64,000 nucleotides of DNA, from NCBI RefSeq assembly GCF_023534745.1, contig NZ_JAMHJQ010000011.1, positions 186,001 to 250,000 on the forward strand, read 5' to 3'. The notes beneath the pieces are model-generated. The model searched no databases. It was not told the DNA's origin and saw only the letters and a list, made by a program, of their open reading frames with translations. The translations under genes were made by a program, and so were the position numbers. This stretch comes from Streptomyces sp. 35G-GA-8 (GTDB lineage Bacteria; Actinomycetota; Actinomycetes; Streptomycetales; Streptomycetaceae). Below, piece by piece: positions 1-9,100 of this stretch (its first letter is position 1; every line of letters begins with the position of its first letter).

Positions 1-264
1 GGGGTGAGTGGGCTGGTGCGGAACGGTGCCGCCGCCTCGCGCACGGACGCCTCGTCGGTGACGGGCGGTGAAGGGGGGCGCGCAGGGGTCGTGTCCGGGA
101 CGTAGAGCGTGATTTGTGGCGCGCGAACGCCCGAACCAACGACAGGCCAGAACCGCGCCGTAAATCATGCAGTCCCGGACGCGAACCCGGAGCGACCACC
201 GGCAACAACCCGCACGCAACCACCGGCACCCGCCGAAACGAAACGAACCCCGGACAACGACGCG
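1..264. other. left edge, no convincing gene
   Basis: The first 264 bases hold no gene I can support. A + strand frame open from base 1 stops at a TAG at 103-105 and could be the last 34 codons of a gene lying outside the window. On the - strand an ATG at 168 opens a frame running off the left edge, but its translation is Arg/Pro rich and resembles no family I know. The C-rich stretch near 280-350 belongs to the 3' end of cutC. Confidence 0.3.
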
Positions 265-969
265 CTACGCGTCCAACGCGTCGCGCCACCCCCGTACCGC
301 CCCCGGCGACACCGACCCCGCCCACCCCCCCGGCCGCGCCGCGCCCCCGATGTGGAACGCGTCCACCCCCGCCGCCACCAGCGCCCCCAAGTGGTCCAGC
401 CGCAGCCCGCCGCCGACCATCAGCCGCGCCCCGTACCCCGGCTCACCCCGCTCCCCCGCCGCCGTCTCCGTCAGCAGCGTCGGCAGCCCGGCGTCCACGC
501 CCGTCGCCGAGCCCGCCGTGAGGTACGTGTCCAGGCCCGGCAGGTCCGCCAGCCGCTTACGGAGCGCGTCCCGGTCGGCCGCGCGGTCGATCGCCCGGTG
601 GAAGGTCCACCGGCAGCCGTCCAGCTCGGCGATCAGGCGTTCCACCGTCACCAGGTCCGGCGCCCCGGCCGCGTCGAGGAAGCCGAGGACGAACTCGTCC
701 GCGCCCTCGGCCCGCAGTCCCCGTGCCACCTCGACCAGGGCGTCCGCGCCTGCCGGCTCGCCCACCGTGAAGCCGTCGGCCAGCCGCAGCATCACCCTCA
801 GCGGGATGTCGACGGCGGCCCGGATCTTCGCGAAGGTCTCGCGGGGTGGGGTCAGCCCGTCCGCCGCCATGTCGGTGACGAGTTCAAGGCGGTCCGCGCC
901 TCCGTTCCGGGCGGCGACCGCGTCCTCCGCGTCGAGAGCGATCACCTCCAGGAGTGCACGCTTACTCAT
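265..969 (-). CDS. cutC: CutC family protein
   Basis: A 234-residue CutC-family TIM-barrel protein, named after a supposed copper-homeostasis role in E. coli; its biochemical function is unsettled. Family features are visible: the N-terminal LLEVIALDAEDAVAARNGGA segment, RLELVTDMA at about residues 26-34, the FHRAIDR motif in the middle, and MVGGGLR plus FHIGGAAR near the C-terminus. Length fits the family (about 240). The ATG at 969 is followed by SKRALLEV. It is divergent from the copper ATPase gene copA, which first suggests a copper link. However, its own upstream region carries a DasR-type sequence rather than a CsoR site, so a link to aminosugar metabolism is equally possible. Family assignment is firm; role is inference. 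Confidence 0.9.
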   Translation of the reverse strand: MSKRALLEVIALDAEDAVAARNGGADRLELVTDMAADGLTPPRETFAKIRAAVDIPLRVMLRLADGFTVGEPAGADALVEVARGLRAEGADEFVLGFLDAAGAPDLVTVERLIAELDGCRWTFHRAIDRAADRDALRKRLADLPGLDTYLTAGSATGVDAGLPTLLTETAAGERGEPGYGARLMVGGGLRLDHLGALVAAGVDAFHIGGAARPGGWAGSVSPGAVRGWRDALDA

Positions 970-1027
970 GGGACCTCATTCATAGGTATGCCGGCGGATC
1001 GTGGACATGACTGGACAGGACCCCGCT

Positions 1028-1043
1028 ATAGGTCTAGTCCAAT
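1028..1043 (-). promoter_or_regulatory. dre-like (DasR-type) site upstream of cutC
   Basis: Read on the - strand the site is ATTGGACTAGACCTAT. The core TGGACTAGACC is identical to the cores upstream of nagK (35077) and msiK (57009). It matches the DasR dre consensus ACTGGTCTAGACCAGT at about 12 of 16 positions. It lies about 60 bases upstream of the cutC start, where an operator is expected. DasR binding is inference from the motif. Confidence 0.5.
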
Positions 1044-1098
1044 GTCCCAGCCTACGGGGCGCCCCCGTCCGCGCGCATCAGCACATCCGGGAAACGCC

Positions 1099-1127
1099 TT
1101 GCCTCAGATACCCCATGGGGGTATACA
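1099..1127 (+). promoter_or_regulatory. copA promoter
   Basis: A -35 TTGCCT (1099-1104) and a -10 TATACA (1122-1127) are separated by 17 bases. The first CsoR-type palindrome fills the spacer and overlaps the -10, so a bound repressor would block RNA polymerase directly. The predicted transcript start is near 1134. A strong ribosome-binding stretch, GGAGAAGGAG, precedes the copA ATG. Confidence 0.65.
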
Positions 1128-1155
1128 TAGAGGAGTGAGATACCCCTAGGGGGTA
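1108..1155 (+). promoter_or_regulatory. two CsoR-type copper operators
   Basis: Two G/C-tract palindromes are present: ATACCCCATGGGGGTAT (1108-1124) and ATACCCCTAGGGGGTA (1140-1155). Their centres are about 32 bp apart, roughly three helical turns, so both lie on one face of the DNA. Both match the TACCCC-N2-GGGGTA form of the Cu(I)-released repressor CsoR in actinobacteria. One covers the promoter spacer, the other the start of the transcript. No csoR gene lies in this window. Confidence 0.75.
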
Positions 1156-1189
1156 GGATGCAACGGTCGAGGAGAAGGAGCCGTCAGCC

Positions 1190-3496
1190 ATGAGCCCCAC
1201 ACGGACCACTGGCGCAGCCACCACGGGCGCCACCGGCACAGCCGCCGAAGTCGAGCTCGTGATCGGCGGTATGACCTGCGCCTCCTGCGCGGCGCGGATC
1301 GAGAAGAAGCTGAACCGCATGGACGGGGTCGAGGCCACCGTCAACTACGCCACCGAGAAGGCCAAGGTCAGCTACCGGGGTGCGGACGTCGCGGTCGAGG
1401 ATCTGATCGCCACCGTCGAGGCCACCGGCTACACCGCCACACCGCCCGCACCGGCCCCCGTGGCCGCGGCGGACGGCACGCACACAGGCGAGGACACCGC
1501 CGAGGACGCCGCGGACGCGGAACTGCGGCCGTTGCGGCAGCGGCTGACCACCGCCGTCCTTCTGTCCGTCCCGGTGATCGCCATGGCGATGATCCCCGCC
1601 CTCCAGTTCGACTACTGGCAGTGGCTCTCCCTCACCCTCGCCGCCCCCGTCGTCACCTACGCCGCCTGGCCCTTCCACCGCGCGGCCTGGACCAACGCCC
1701 GCCACGGCGCGGCCACCATGGACACCCTCATCTCGGTCGGTGTCTCGGCCGCGTTCCTCTGGTCCCTGTGGGCGCTGTTCTTCGGTACGGCCGGCATGCC
1801 GGGGATGACGCACCCCTTCGAGCTGACCATCGCCCGTACCGACGGCGCCGGGAACATCTACCTCGAAGCCGCCGCCGGCGTCACCGCCTTCATCCTCGCC
1901 GGCCGCTACTTCGAAGCCCGCTCCAAGCGCAAGGCCGGCGCCGCCCTGCGCGCCCTGCTCGAACTCGGCGCCAAGGACGTCACGGTCCTGCGCGACGGCG
2001 GCGAAGTGACCATCCCCACAGCCCAGCTGCGCACCGGCGACCACTTCCTCGTCCGGCCCGGGGAGAAGATCGCCACCGACGGCACCGTCGTGGATGGCTC
2101 CTCCGCGATCGACGCGTCGATGCTCACCGGGGAGTCCGTGCCCGTGGAGGTCACCGTCGGGGACCCGGTCACCGGCGCCACCCTCAACGCCGGTGGCCGT
2201 CTTGTCGTCCAGGCCACCCGCGTCGGCGCCGACACCCAGCTCGCCCGCATGGCCCGCATGGTCGAAGACGCCCAGAACGGCAAGGCCGCCGCCCAGCGCC
2301 TCGCCGACAAGATCTCCGCCGTCTTCGTACCCGTCGTCATCGCCCTCGCGCTGGCCACCCTCGGCTTCTGGCTCGGCAACGGCGCCGGACTCACCGCCGC
2401 CTTCACCGCCGCCGTCGCCGTCCTGATCATCGCCTGCCCCTGCGCCCTCGGCCTGGCCACCCCGACCGCCCTCATGGTCGGCACCGGCCGCGGCGCCCAG
2501 CTCGGCATCCTCATCAAGGGCCCCGAAGTCCTCGAATCCACCCGCCGCGCCGACACCATCGTTCTCGACAAGACCGGCACCGTCACCACCGGCCGTATGA
2601 CCCTCCTCGGCACACACACCGCCGACGGCACGGACGAGACCGAGGTGCTGCGGCTGGCGGGCGCGCTGGAGCACGCCTCCGAACACCCCATCGCCCAGGC
2701 CGTCGCCACCGCGGCGGCCGAGCGGACCGGTGCGCTCCCCACGCCCGAGGACTTCGCCAACGTCCCCGGCCTCGGCGTCCAGGGCATCGTCGAGGGCCAC
2801 GCCGTCCTCGTGGGCCGCGCAAAGCTGCTCGCCGAGTGGGAGATCCATCTCCCCGAGGACCTGGAGCAGGCGAAGGAGGCGGCCGAGGCCGCCGGCCGCA
2901 CCGCCATCGCCGTCGCCTGGGACGGCCGGGCACGCGCCGTCCTCGAAGTCGCCGACGCCGTCAAGGACACCAGCCCCGAGGCCATCCGCAGGCTGCGCGC
3001 CCTCGGCCTGACCCCGCTGCTCCTCACCGGCGACAACAAGGCCGTCGCCCACGCCGTGGCCAAGGAAGTGGGCATCGGCCCCGACCAGGTCATCGCCGAC
3101 GTCATGCCCGAGGACAAGGTCGACGTCGTCAAGAAGCTCCAGGCGGAGGGCCGCTCCGTCGCGATGGTCGGGGACGGTGTCAACGACGCCGCCGCCCTCG
3201 CCCAGGCCGACCTCGGACTCGCCATGGGCACCGGCACCGACGCGGCCATCGAGGCCGGCGACCTCACCCTCGTACGCGGCGATCTGCGCACTGCCGCCGA
3301 CGCCATCCGGCTCGCCCGCCGCACCCTCACCACGATCCGCGTCAACCTCTTCTGGGCCTTCGCCTACAACGTCGCCGCGCTCCCCCTCGCCGCCGCCGGG
3401 CTCCTCAACCCCATGATCGCCGGAGCCGCCATGGCCTTCTCCTCCGTCTTCGTCGTCGGCAACAGCCTCCGGCTCCGCAGCTTCCGGGCCTCATAG
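1190..3496 (+). CDS. copA: Cu(I)-exporting P1B-type ATPase
   Basis: A 768-residue copper-translocating P-type ATPase that exports cytosolic Cu(I) using ATP. One N-terminal heavy-metal-associated domain carries the MTCASC metal site (Cys30 and Cys33). The membrane CPC motif is at Cys416-Pro417-Cys418 within [13 protein letters not shown]. The phosphorylated DKTGT begins at Asp460, the hinge GDGVND is at about 661-666, and SEHPIAQA marks the nucleotide-binding domain. CPC and a single HMA are typical of CopA/CopB1 exporters. The start at 1190 has a strong Shine-Dalgarno sequence and two CsoR-type operators upstream, so expression should be copper-induced. No copZ chaperone gene adjoins it, which is unusual. 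Convergent genes or terminators appear only at 3547. Confidence 0.96.
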   Translation: MSPTRTTGAATTGATGTAAEVELVIGGMTCASCAARIEKKLNRMDGVEATVNYATEKAKVSYRGADVAVEDLIATVEATGYTATPPAPAPVAAADGTHTGEDTAEDAADAELRPLRQRLTTAVLLSVPVIAMAMIPALQFDYWQWLSLTLAAPVVTYAAWPFHRAAWTNARHGAATMDTLISVGVSAAFLWSLWALFFGTAGMPGMTHPFELTIARTDGAGNIYLEAAAGVTAFILAGRYFEARSKRKAGAALRALLELGAKDVTVLRDGGEVTIPTAQLRTGDHFLVRPGEKIATDGTVVDGSSAIDASMLTGESVPVEVTVGDPVTGATLNAGGRLVVQATRVGADTQLARMARMVEDAQNGKAAAQRLADKISAVFVPVVIALALATLGFWLGNGAGLTAAFTAAVAVLIIACPCALGLATPTALMVGTGRGAQLGILIKGPEVLESTRRADTIVLDKTGTVTTGRMTLLGTHTADGTDETEVLRLAGALEHASEHPIAQAVATAAAERTGALPTPEDFANVPGLGVQGIVEGHAVLVGRAKLLAEWEIHLPEDLEQAKEAAEAAGRTAIAVAWDGRARAVLEVADAVKDTSPEAIRRLRALGLTPLLLTGDNKAVAHAVAKEVGIGPDQVIADVMPEDKVDVVKKLQAEGRSVAMVGDGVNDAAALAQADLGLAMGTGTDAAIEAGDLTLVRGDLRTAADAIRLARRTLTTIRVNLFWAFAYNVAALPLAAAGLLNPMIAGAAMAFSSVFVVGNSLRLRSFRAS

Positions 3497-3546
3497 CCGA
3501 GCAGGCGCCTCATAGACGAGCAGACGAGCACGCGAGCAGCCGTACC

Positions 3547-3584
3547 GAGCCGGGCCCCGGAACCCCCGTTCCGGGGCCCGGCTC
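3547..3584 (+). terminator. strong intrinsic terminator after copA
   Basis: A perfect 17-bp stem (3547-3563 with 3568-3584) with a CCCC loop lies about 50 bases after the copA stop. No long T-run follows, which is normal in Streptomyces. It ends immediately before the -10 box of the next gene. Confidence 0.75.
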
Positions 3585-3596
3585 TATCGTCGTCCC

Positions 3597-4247
3597 ATGC
3601 CCGCACCCGATCTGCGCAGCCGGTTCGCGACCACGCTTCTCGCACTCCGGGCGGAGGCGACGGGTCCCGACCCGTACGAGTACGCCGACCGCCTCCTCGC
3701 CCGCTGGGCCGAGCCCCAGCGCCGGTACCACACCACCGATCATCTGCTCGCCGTCCTGGACCGCGTCGACACCCTCGCCGAGTTCGCCGACGACCCCGAC
3801 GTCGTACGACTCGCCGCCTGGTTCCACGACGCCGTCTACCTGCCCGACCGCTCCGAGAACGAGGAGCGCTCCGCCCGCCTCGCCGAGCGCGCCCTGCCCG
3901 AGGCCGGGCTGAGCGAGGAGCATACGCGCGAGGTCGCCCGGCTCGTCCGGCTCACCACCACGCACGCCGCCGCGCCCGGCGACCGCGACGGCGCCGTCCT
4001 GTGCGATGCCGACCTCGCCATCCTGGCCTCGGGCCCCGAGGCGTACGCGGCCTACACGGCGGCGGTACGGGAGGAGTACGGCTTCGTCCCCGACGACGCC
4101 TTCCGTACCGGCCGGGCCGCCGTGCTGGAGCAATTGCTCGCCCTGCCCGCGCTGTTCCGTACCCCTTACGGCGCGCGCGAGTGGGAGGCGCGCGCCCGCG
4201 CGAATCTCGCCGACGAGCTGCGCGGCCTCACCCGTCTCACCAGCTGA
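3597..4247 (+). CDS. HD-superfamily metal-dependent phosphohydrolase
   Basis: A 216-residue predicted HD-domain hydrolase. The metal-binding pattern is visible: HTTDHL at about residues 43-48, then WFHDAVY (His-Asp pair) at about 77-83, with an aspartate in CDADLAIL further on supplying the last ligand. The natural substrate of this small HD group (COG4339-like) is unknown to me. The ATG at 3597 has no Shine-Dalgarno sequence, but a TATCGT box (3585-3590) lies six bases upstream, the spacing expected for leaderless transcription. It stands between copA's terminator and an MFS gene starting 20-53 bases downstream, with which it may be co-transcribed. Confidence 0.8.
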   Translation: MPAPDLRSRFATTLLALRAEATGPDPYEYADRLLARWAEPQRRYHTTDHLLAVLDRVDTLAEFADDPDVVRLAAWFHDAVYLPDRSENEERSARLAERALPEAGLSEEHTREVARLVRLTTTHAAAPGDRDGAVLCDADLAILASGPEAYAAYTAAVREEYGFVPDDAFRTGRAAVLEQLLALPALFRTPYGAREWEARARANLADELRGLTRLTS

Positions 4248-4299
4248 GAGCCGGTGATCCGGCGGAATGCGACGGCCGGTACGTACGTTGGCAGCTGTC

Positions 4300-5700
4300 A
4301 TGCCCGACTCCGCCGATTCCTCGCCGCCGAAGCAGCCGACACCGAAGCCGATACCGAAGTCGATGCCATCGATGGCGAAACCGTCGATGGGGAAGCCGCT
4401 CCCGTCCCCCGGCCGGCCCGCGTCCCAGGATCCGTCCCCGTCCCGGTCCCGTATGCCCCTCGCCGTCTACATCCTCGGCCTGTCCGTCTTCGCCCTCGGT
4501 ACGAGCGAGTTCATGCTCTCGGGCCTGCTGCCGCCTCTCGCCGACGACATGAACGTGTCCATCCCCACGGCCGGGCTCCTGATATCCGCCTTCGCGATCG
4601 GCATGGTCGTGGGCGCGCCGCTGCTCGCCGTCGCCACCCTGCGGCTCCCCCGCCGCACCACCCTCATCGCGCTGATCTCGGTCTTCGGCCTCGGCCAGGT
4701 CGCGGGCGCGGTCGCCCCGACGTACGAGATCCTCTTCGCCTCCCGCGTCGTCAGCGCGTTCGCCTGCGCCGGGTTCTGGGCGGTCGGCGCGGCCGTCGCC
4801 ATCGCGATGGTGCCGCACAACGCGCGCGCACGCGCCATGGCGGTCATGATCGGCGGGCTCTCCATCGCGAACGTCCTCGGCGTCCCGGCAGGCGCGTTCC
4901 TCGGCGAGCACCTCGGCTGGCGCTCGGCGTTCTGGGCGGTCGGCGCGGCCTCCGCCGTCGCGCTGGTCGGCGTCGTCACGCTCATCCCGCCTATCCCGCG
5001 GCCCGCCGAGAAGCCCCGGCTGAAGCGGGAGTTGACCATCTACCGCGACCGTCAGGTCTGGCTCTCGATCACCGTCACCGCGCTCGCCGCGGGCGGTGTC
5101 TTCTGCGCGTTCTCGTATCTCGCCCCGCTGCTCACGGACGTGACCGGCCTCGACAGCGGCTGGGTGCCGACCGTGCTCGCGCTCTTCGGTCTCGGCGCGC
5201 TGGTCGGTACGGCGCTCGGCGGCCGGTACGCGGACGCGCATCTCTTCGGCGTCATGATCGGCGGCGTCACCGCGTCGACGGTCCTGCTCGCCCTGCTGGC
5301 GCTCACCGCCTCGCACCCGGTGGCCGTCATCACGCTGACCTTCCTGCTCGGCGTCTCGGCGTTCTTCACGGCCCCGGCCCTCAACGCCCGTATGTTCAAT
5401 ATCGCCGCCGCGGCCCCCACTCTCGCGGGCGCCACCACCACGGCCGCCTTCAACCTCGGCAACACCGGCGGCCCCTGGCTCGGCGGCACGGTCATCGACG
5501 CGGACTTCGGCTTCGCCTCGACGGCCTGGGCGGGCGCGGCGATGACGGTCGTCGCGATCGGTCTCGCGGCGCTCTCGCTGCGCTACCACCGCGCGACGGC
5601 GGGCAGCCGGGTGGTCGCGGGCTCGCTCCTGGCCTCGTCCGCCGAGTCGACCAAGGCCGCCCAGACGGCCACAGACGACGTCCGCAGTCCCCTGCCGTAG
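4300..5700 (+). CDS. MFS exporter, DHA1/Cmx type
   Basis: A 12-segment major facilitator protein related to chloramphenicol and arabinose efflux proteins (Cmx/CmlR, AraJ). The first membrane helix begins LAVYILGLSVFALGTSEFML, the usual opening of that group. LRLPRR and the conserved GVPAGAFLGEHLGWR (motif C and D region) follow. The substrate cannot be read from sequence. The start is uncertain: ATGs at 4267, 4300 and 4453 are in frame. The first two add a low-complexity Pro/Lys/Ser tail containing near-repeats of PKPIPKSMPSMAKPSMGKP, and 4453 begins directly at the membrane domain. None has a good Shine-Dalgarno sequence; I favour 4300. The C-terminal 40 residues are hydrophilic. Confidence 0.85.
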   Translation: MPDSADSSPPKQPTPKPIPKSMPSMAKPSMGKPLPSPGRPASQDPSPSRSRMPLAVYILGLSVFALGTSEFMLSGLLPPLADDMNVSIPTAGLLISAFAIGMVVGAPLLAVATLRLPRRTTLIALISVFGLGQVAGAVAPTYEILFASRVVSAFACAGFWAVGAAVAIAMVPHNARARAMAVMIGGLSIANVLGVPAGAFLGEHLGWRSAFWAVGAASAVALVGVVTLIPPIPRPAEKPRLKRELTIYRDRQVWLSITVTALAAGGVFCAFSYLAPLLTDVTGLDSGWVPTVLALFGLGALVGTALGGRYADAHLFGVMIGGVTASTVLLALLALTASHPVAVITLTFLLGVSAFFTAPALNARMFNIAAAAPTLAGATTTAAFNLGNTGGPWLGGTVIDADFGFASTAWAGAAMTVVAIGLAALSLRYHRATAGSRVVAGSLLASSAESTKAAQTATDDVRSPLP

Positions 5701-5801
5701 CCGTGCCGTCTGGTACGTAACACTCCCCACGCCCCCCTCGGCAATCTAGAGTTGAGGCACATGAGTTGAGGGCCCATCAGTTTCACGCGGGGGAGACCGG
5801 A

Positions 5802-6149
5802 ATGTCGCAGCACGAGCCGGACGGGACCGAAGGACAGACGCTGCCGTTCTGGGTCGACGTCGTGGAGGAGGAGGGCGAGGACGGCAACGCGATGGGCGGC
5901 CTCTTCCGGCACGACGGCGAGGCGGTCCTGCGCTCGGTCCCCCTCGGCCCCCTCCGCAAGAACCTGGCCGATACGGTCGACGCCCTCCAGAAGGTCTTCG
6001 AGGAGGTCACCGCCCGCGGCGGCGCGCTCCCGCTCGCCGAGGCCCAGCTCTCCTTCCAGGTCACCGCCACCGGCGGTATCCAGCTCATCGGCAGTGGCCA
6101 GGTACAGGGAACCCGCGGTCTGACGCTCACGTTCAAGCGCCCGTCGTAG
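5802..6149 (+). CDS. Trypco1-like (CU044_2847 family) small protein
   Basis: A 115-residue acidic protein matching, as far as I can recognise, the trypsin-co-occurring domain 1 (Trypco1, CU044_2847) family: a short beta-rich fold with LPFWVDVVEEE near the N-terminus, a helix NLADTVDALQKVFEEV, and a closing strand pair ending GLTLTFKRPS. These proteins occur beside or fused to caspase-like and trypsin-like proteases in bacterial conflict systems and are thought to be constant partner modules. The start chosen (5802) follows GGGGGAGA at good spacing; an upstream in-frame ATG at 5766 lacks this. The stop is seven bases before the caspase/ATPase gene, indicating one operon. A TAGAGT -10 box sits at 5747-5752. 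Confidence 0.72.
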   Translation: MSQHEPDGTEGQTLPFWVDVVEEEGEDGNAMGGLFRHDGEAVLRSVPLGPLRKNLADTVDALQKVFEEVTARGGALPLAEAQLSFQVTATGGIQLIGSGQVQGTRGLTLTFKRPS

Positions 6150-6156
6150 GGGTTCC

Positions 6157-9100
6157 ATGCCACGCCACAAGGCTCTCCTCATCGGAGCCAGCGAGTACGA
6201 CGACGAGACGATCCGCTCGCTGCCCTTCGTCCGCGACGACCTCCAGCGGCTGGAGGGCGCGCTGTCCGACCGGGGGTTCCGGCCGGTGGAGATCGCCGAG
6301 TCCCAGCGCGGCATCACCCCGAACGCCGTCAACCGCCACGTACTGCGCTTCCTGCGCGAGGCCGGCCGCGGCGACACCCTGTTCATCATGCTCAGCGGCC
6401 ACGGGGTGCACTTCGACGGCCGGGACTACCTCGTCCCCGAGGACGCCTACTACGAGAGCGAGCCGTTCGCCGAGAGCTGCGTCGAGATCGGCTGGCAGAA
6501 GGAGCTGGAGGACTCCCCCGCCGGCCAGGTGGTCTTCCTCATCGACGCCTGCCGGGAAGGATCGTCCCGCAGGACCAAGTCCCCCACCCGGATGCCCGGT
6601 TGGGAACGCCCCAAGATCGCCGCGACACTGCGCCGCAAGGTCGCGTACGTGTACGCGTGCTCCAAGGCCCAGTACGCGCTGTACGTGGACGAGTCCGAGG
6701 CCGTGCTCCCCGAGCACGCCGACGTCGCCGGCACCCAGCCGAAGGACTCGTTCAGCCTCTTCTCCCGCGCGGTCTCCGACATCGTGTCGAACGTCCCGCA
6801 CACGCTGCACATGGGCGAGTTCATGGACGAGGTGCAGCGCCGGGTGACCGAGCTGCACACGGCGTACGGCAAGACGCCACCGGTCCAGCGGATCAGGGCC
6901 GAGACCGACATCCCCTGGCAGGAGTTCACGGTCCTGCCCGGCCCCGCCCGGGACGCCGCCGAACATCCCTGGGTACGCGGCACCGCCACCCACCCCGTAT
7001 GGGAACGGACCGCACCGGGCGCCGCCCGCGAAGCGCTCAAGGACGTCTGCGCCACCCTCGCCGCCCGGCTCGCCGAGGGGTACGAGACGGCCGCTGCCAC
7101 GCTGCGCGACGACCCGTGGCACGACGCGGAGCTGGCCAAGCGCGCCCAGGACCGGCTGGGCTTCCTCACCGGCAGGCTCGCAGCCGGTACGGAACTCTCC
7201 CCGACCGAAGGCGCGTTGACGGTCCTGCTGCCGCTGCTCGGCCAGGCGTTCTGGACGCATGAAGCGGCCCAGCGGGCGCCCGTCGTCACCGCGGGCCCGG
7301 CCGATCAGTCCACCCCCGAGCGCGACCGCTTCGGCAAGTTCGCCCAGGGCTTCCCGCGCCTCCAGCGCCGACTGCGCACCCTGGAGCAGCGCGGTGTCTC
7401 GGACGGATCGGCCGAACGCATCCGCTGGTGGCTGTTCCACCGCTGGCTGATCCGGCAGCCCGAGCTGTACGCGTCACAGACCCTGAAGACCCTGCTCGGC
7501 CCGCCGCCGGGCGGCCCCGAGTGCCCGGAGTGGGTGACGGACGCCCTGTCCGGCGAGCGCTTCATGCGCTTCCTCCAGGAGCTGCGGGCGGCGCCGTTCG
7601 CCGTACCCCGCCGCGCCACCGGCCGCACAGGCGATGCGGACCGGTCGGACCGTACGGGGCAGGGCGACGGCGACTACGACGTCATCGCCGCCAGTACGCG
7701 GGACGAACACGAGGTGAGGGAATCCCTCGTCGCGTCCCTCGCCAAGGCCGCCCAGGCGTTCGCCGTCGACCCGGTGGATCTGCCGGAGATCCTGGTGGAG
7801 CACATCGGGATCTCCGACAGCGTGCACCTCGGCAATCTGCTGACGACGATCCGCGGCTCCGACTGGCGCACCTCGGGCCTCGGCCGCTCCCTGAACGCGG
7901 TCTGCCGCCACCCGGCCGTCCAGATCGCCCTGCGCGAGCACGCCCACCGCGTGGACGCGCTCCTGCGCGACATCAACCGGACGTCGGCGCTCGCCCCGCT
8001 GCGCGCCCTGCCGCCGTACGCCGACGCCGACCGCGTCAGGCTCAGCGGCAACACCCCCACGCATCTGGCCGACGGCATCCGCTTCCAGCTCGCCGAGGAC
8101 CGGGTGCAGGAACTGCTGATGGGCGAGGAGCTGTACGGCGAACGCGAGCTGGCGATCAGGGAGTTGTACCAGAACGCCCTGGACGCCGTCCGTTACCGGG
8201 ACCGCCGTACGGAATACCTGCGCAGGACCGGCGAGATGCCCACGCGGTGGGACGGCCTCATCGAGTTCGTCCAGAAGGCCGACGCCCAGGGCCGCCCGTA
8301 TCTGGAGTGCCGGGACAACGGCGTCGGCATGGGCATCGACGAGCTGCGCAACGTCTTCTCCCAGGGCGGCGCGCGCTTCGTCGACCTGCCGGAGTACATC
8401 GAGGAACAGACGGCCTGGGCCGAGCTGGGCGAACCCCGCATCGAGCTGCACCCCAACAGCCGCTTCGGCATCGGCGTGCTGAGCTACTTCATGCTGGCGG
8501 ACGAGATCGAGGTGACGACGTGCCGCATGGGGCGTGACGGCCGCCCCGGCAACAGGTACCAGGTGAAGATCGCGGGCCCGGGGAACCTGTTCCGCGTCGA
8601 GGACCTGGGGCCGGGTACGGACTCCGGCACGACGGTGCGGCTCCTGCTGACCGATCACAAGGAGCGTGTCTCGTGCGTGGACACCCTCCAGAGGGTGCTG
8701 TGGCTGGCTCCGTACCGTACGAAGGCGGAGCACGGCTCGCGACGGCACGAGTGGGAGCCGGGGCGGCTCTCGGTCAGCGGTCCCGAGCTGGCCTGGGCGG
8801 AGGACTCGGACATGTTCCTGCGTTCCGGCGCCTGTTACCCGTCCGGGAACCCGGACGTCTGGTGGGTGGACGGCACGGGCCGCTTTCTCTCGGACGGTCT
8901 GCTCGCGAGTACCAACTCGGTGACCACCGGCAGCAGCGCCCGGGAGCGCTATGGCGCCGTGGTCAACCTCCGCGAACAGCATCAGCCGGAGCTGAGCGTC
9001 GACCGCAAGACGATCCGTTCGAACGACGAGGACCATGTCACCGCGGTGCTGAGTGAAGCGCTGCCGAGCCTGTTCTCGACCGCGCGACCGCTTCTGATGC

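Noticed and set aside
1184-3052. 622-codon - strand frame opposite copA
   Set aside because: Shadow frame; Gly/Asp/Val-rich with no recognisable domain, while copA on the other strand has all catalytic motifs.
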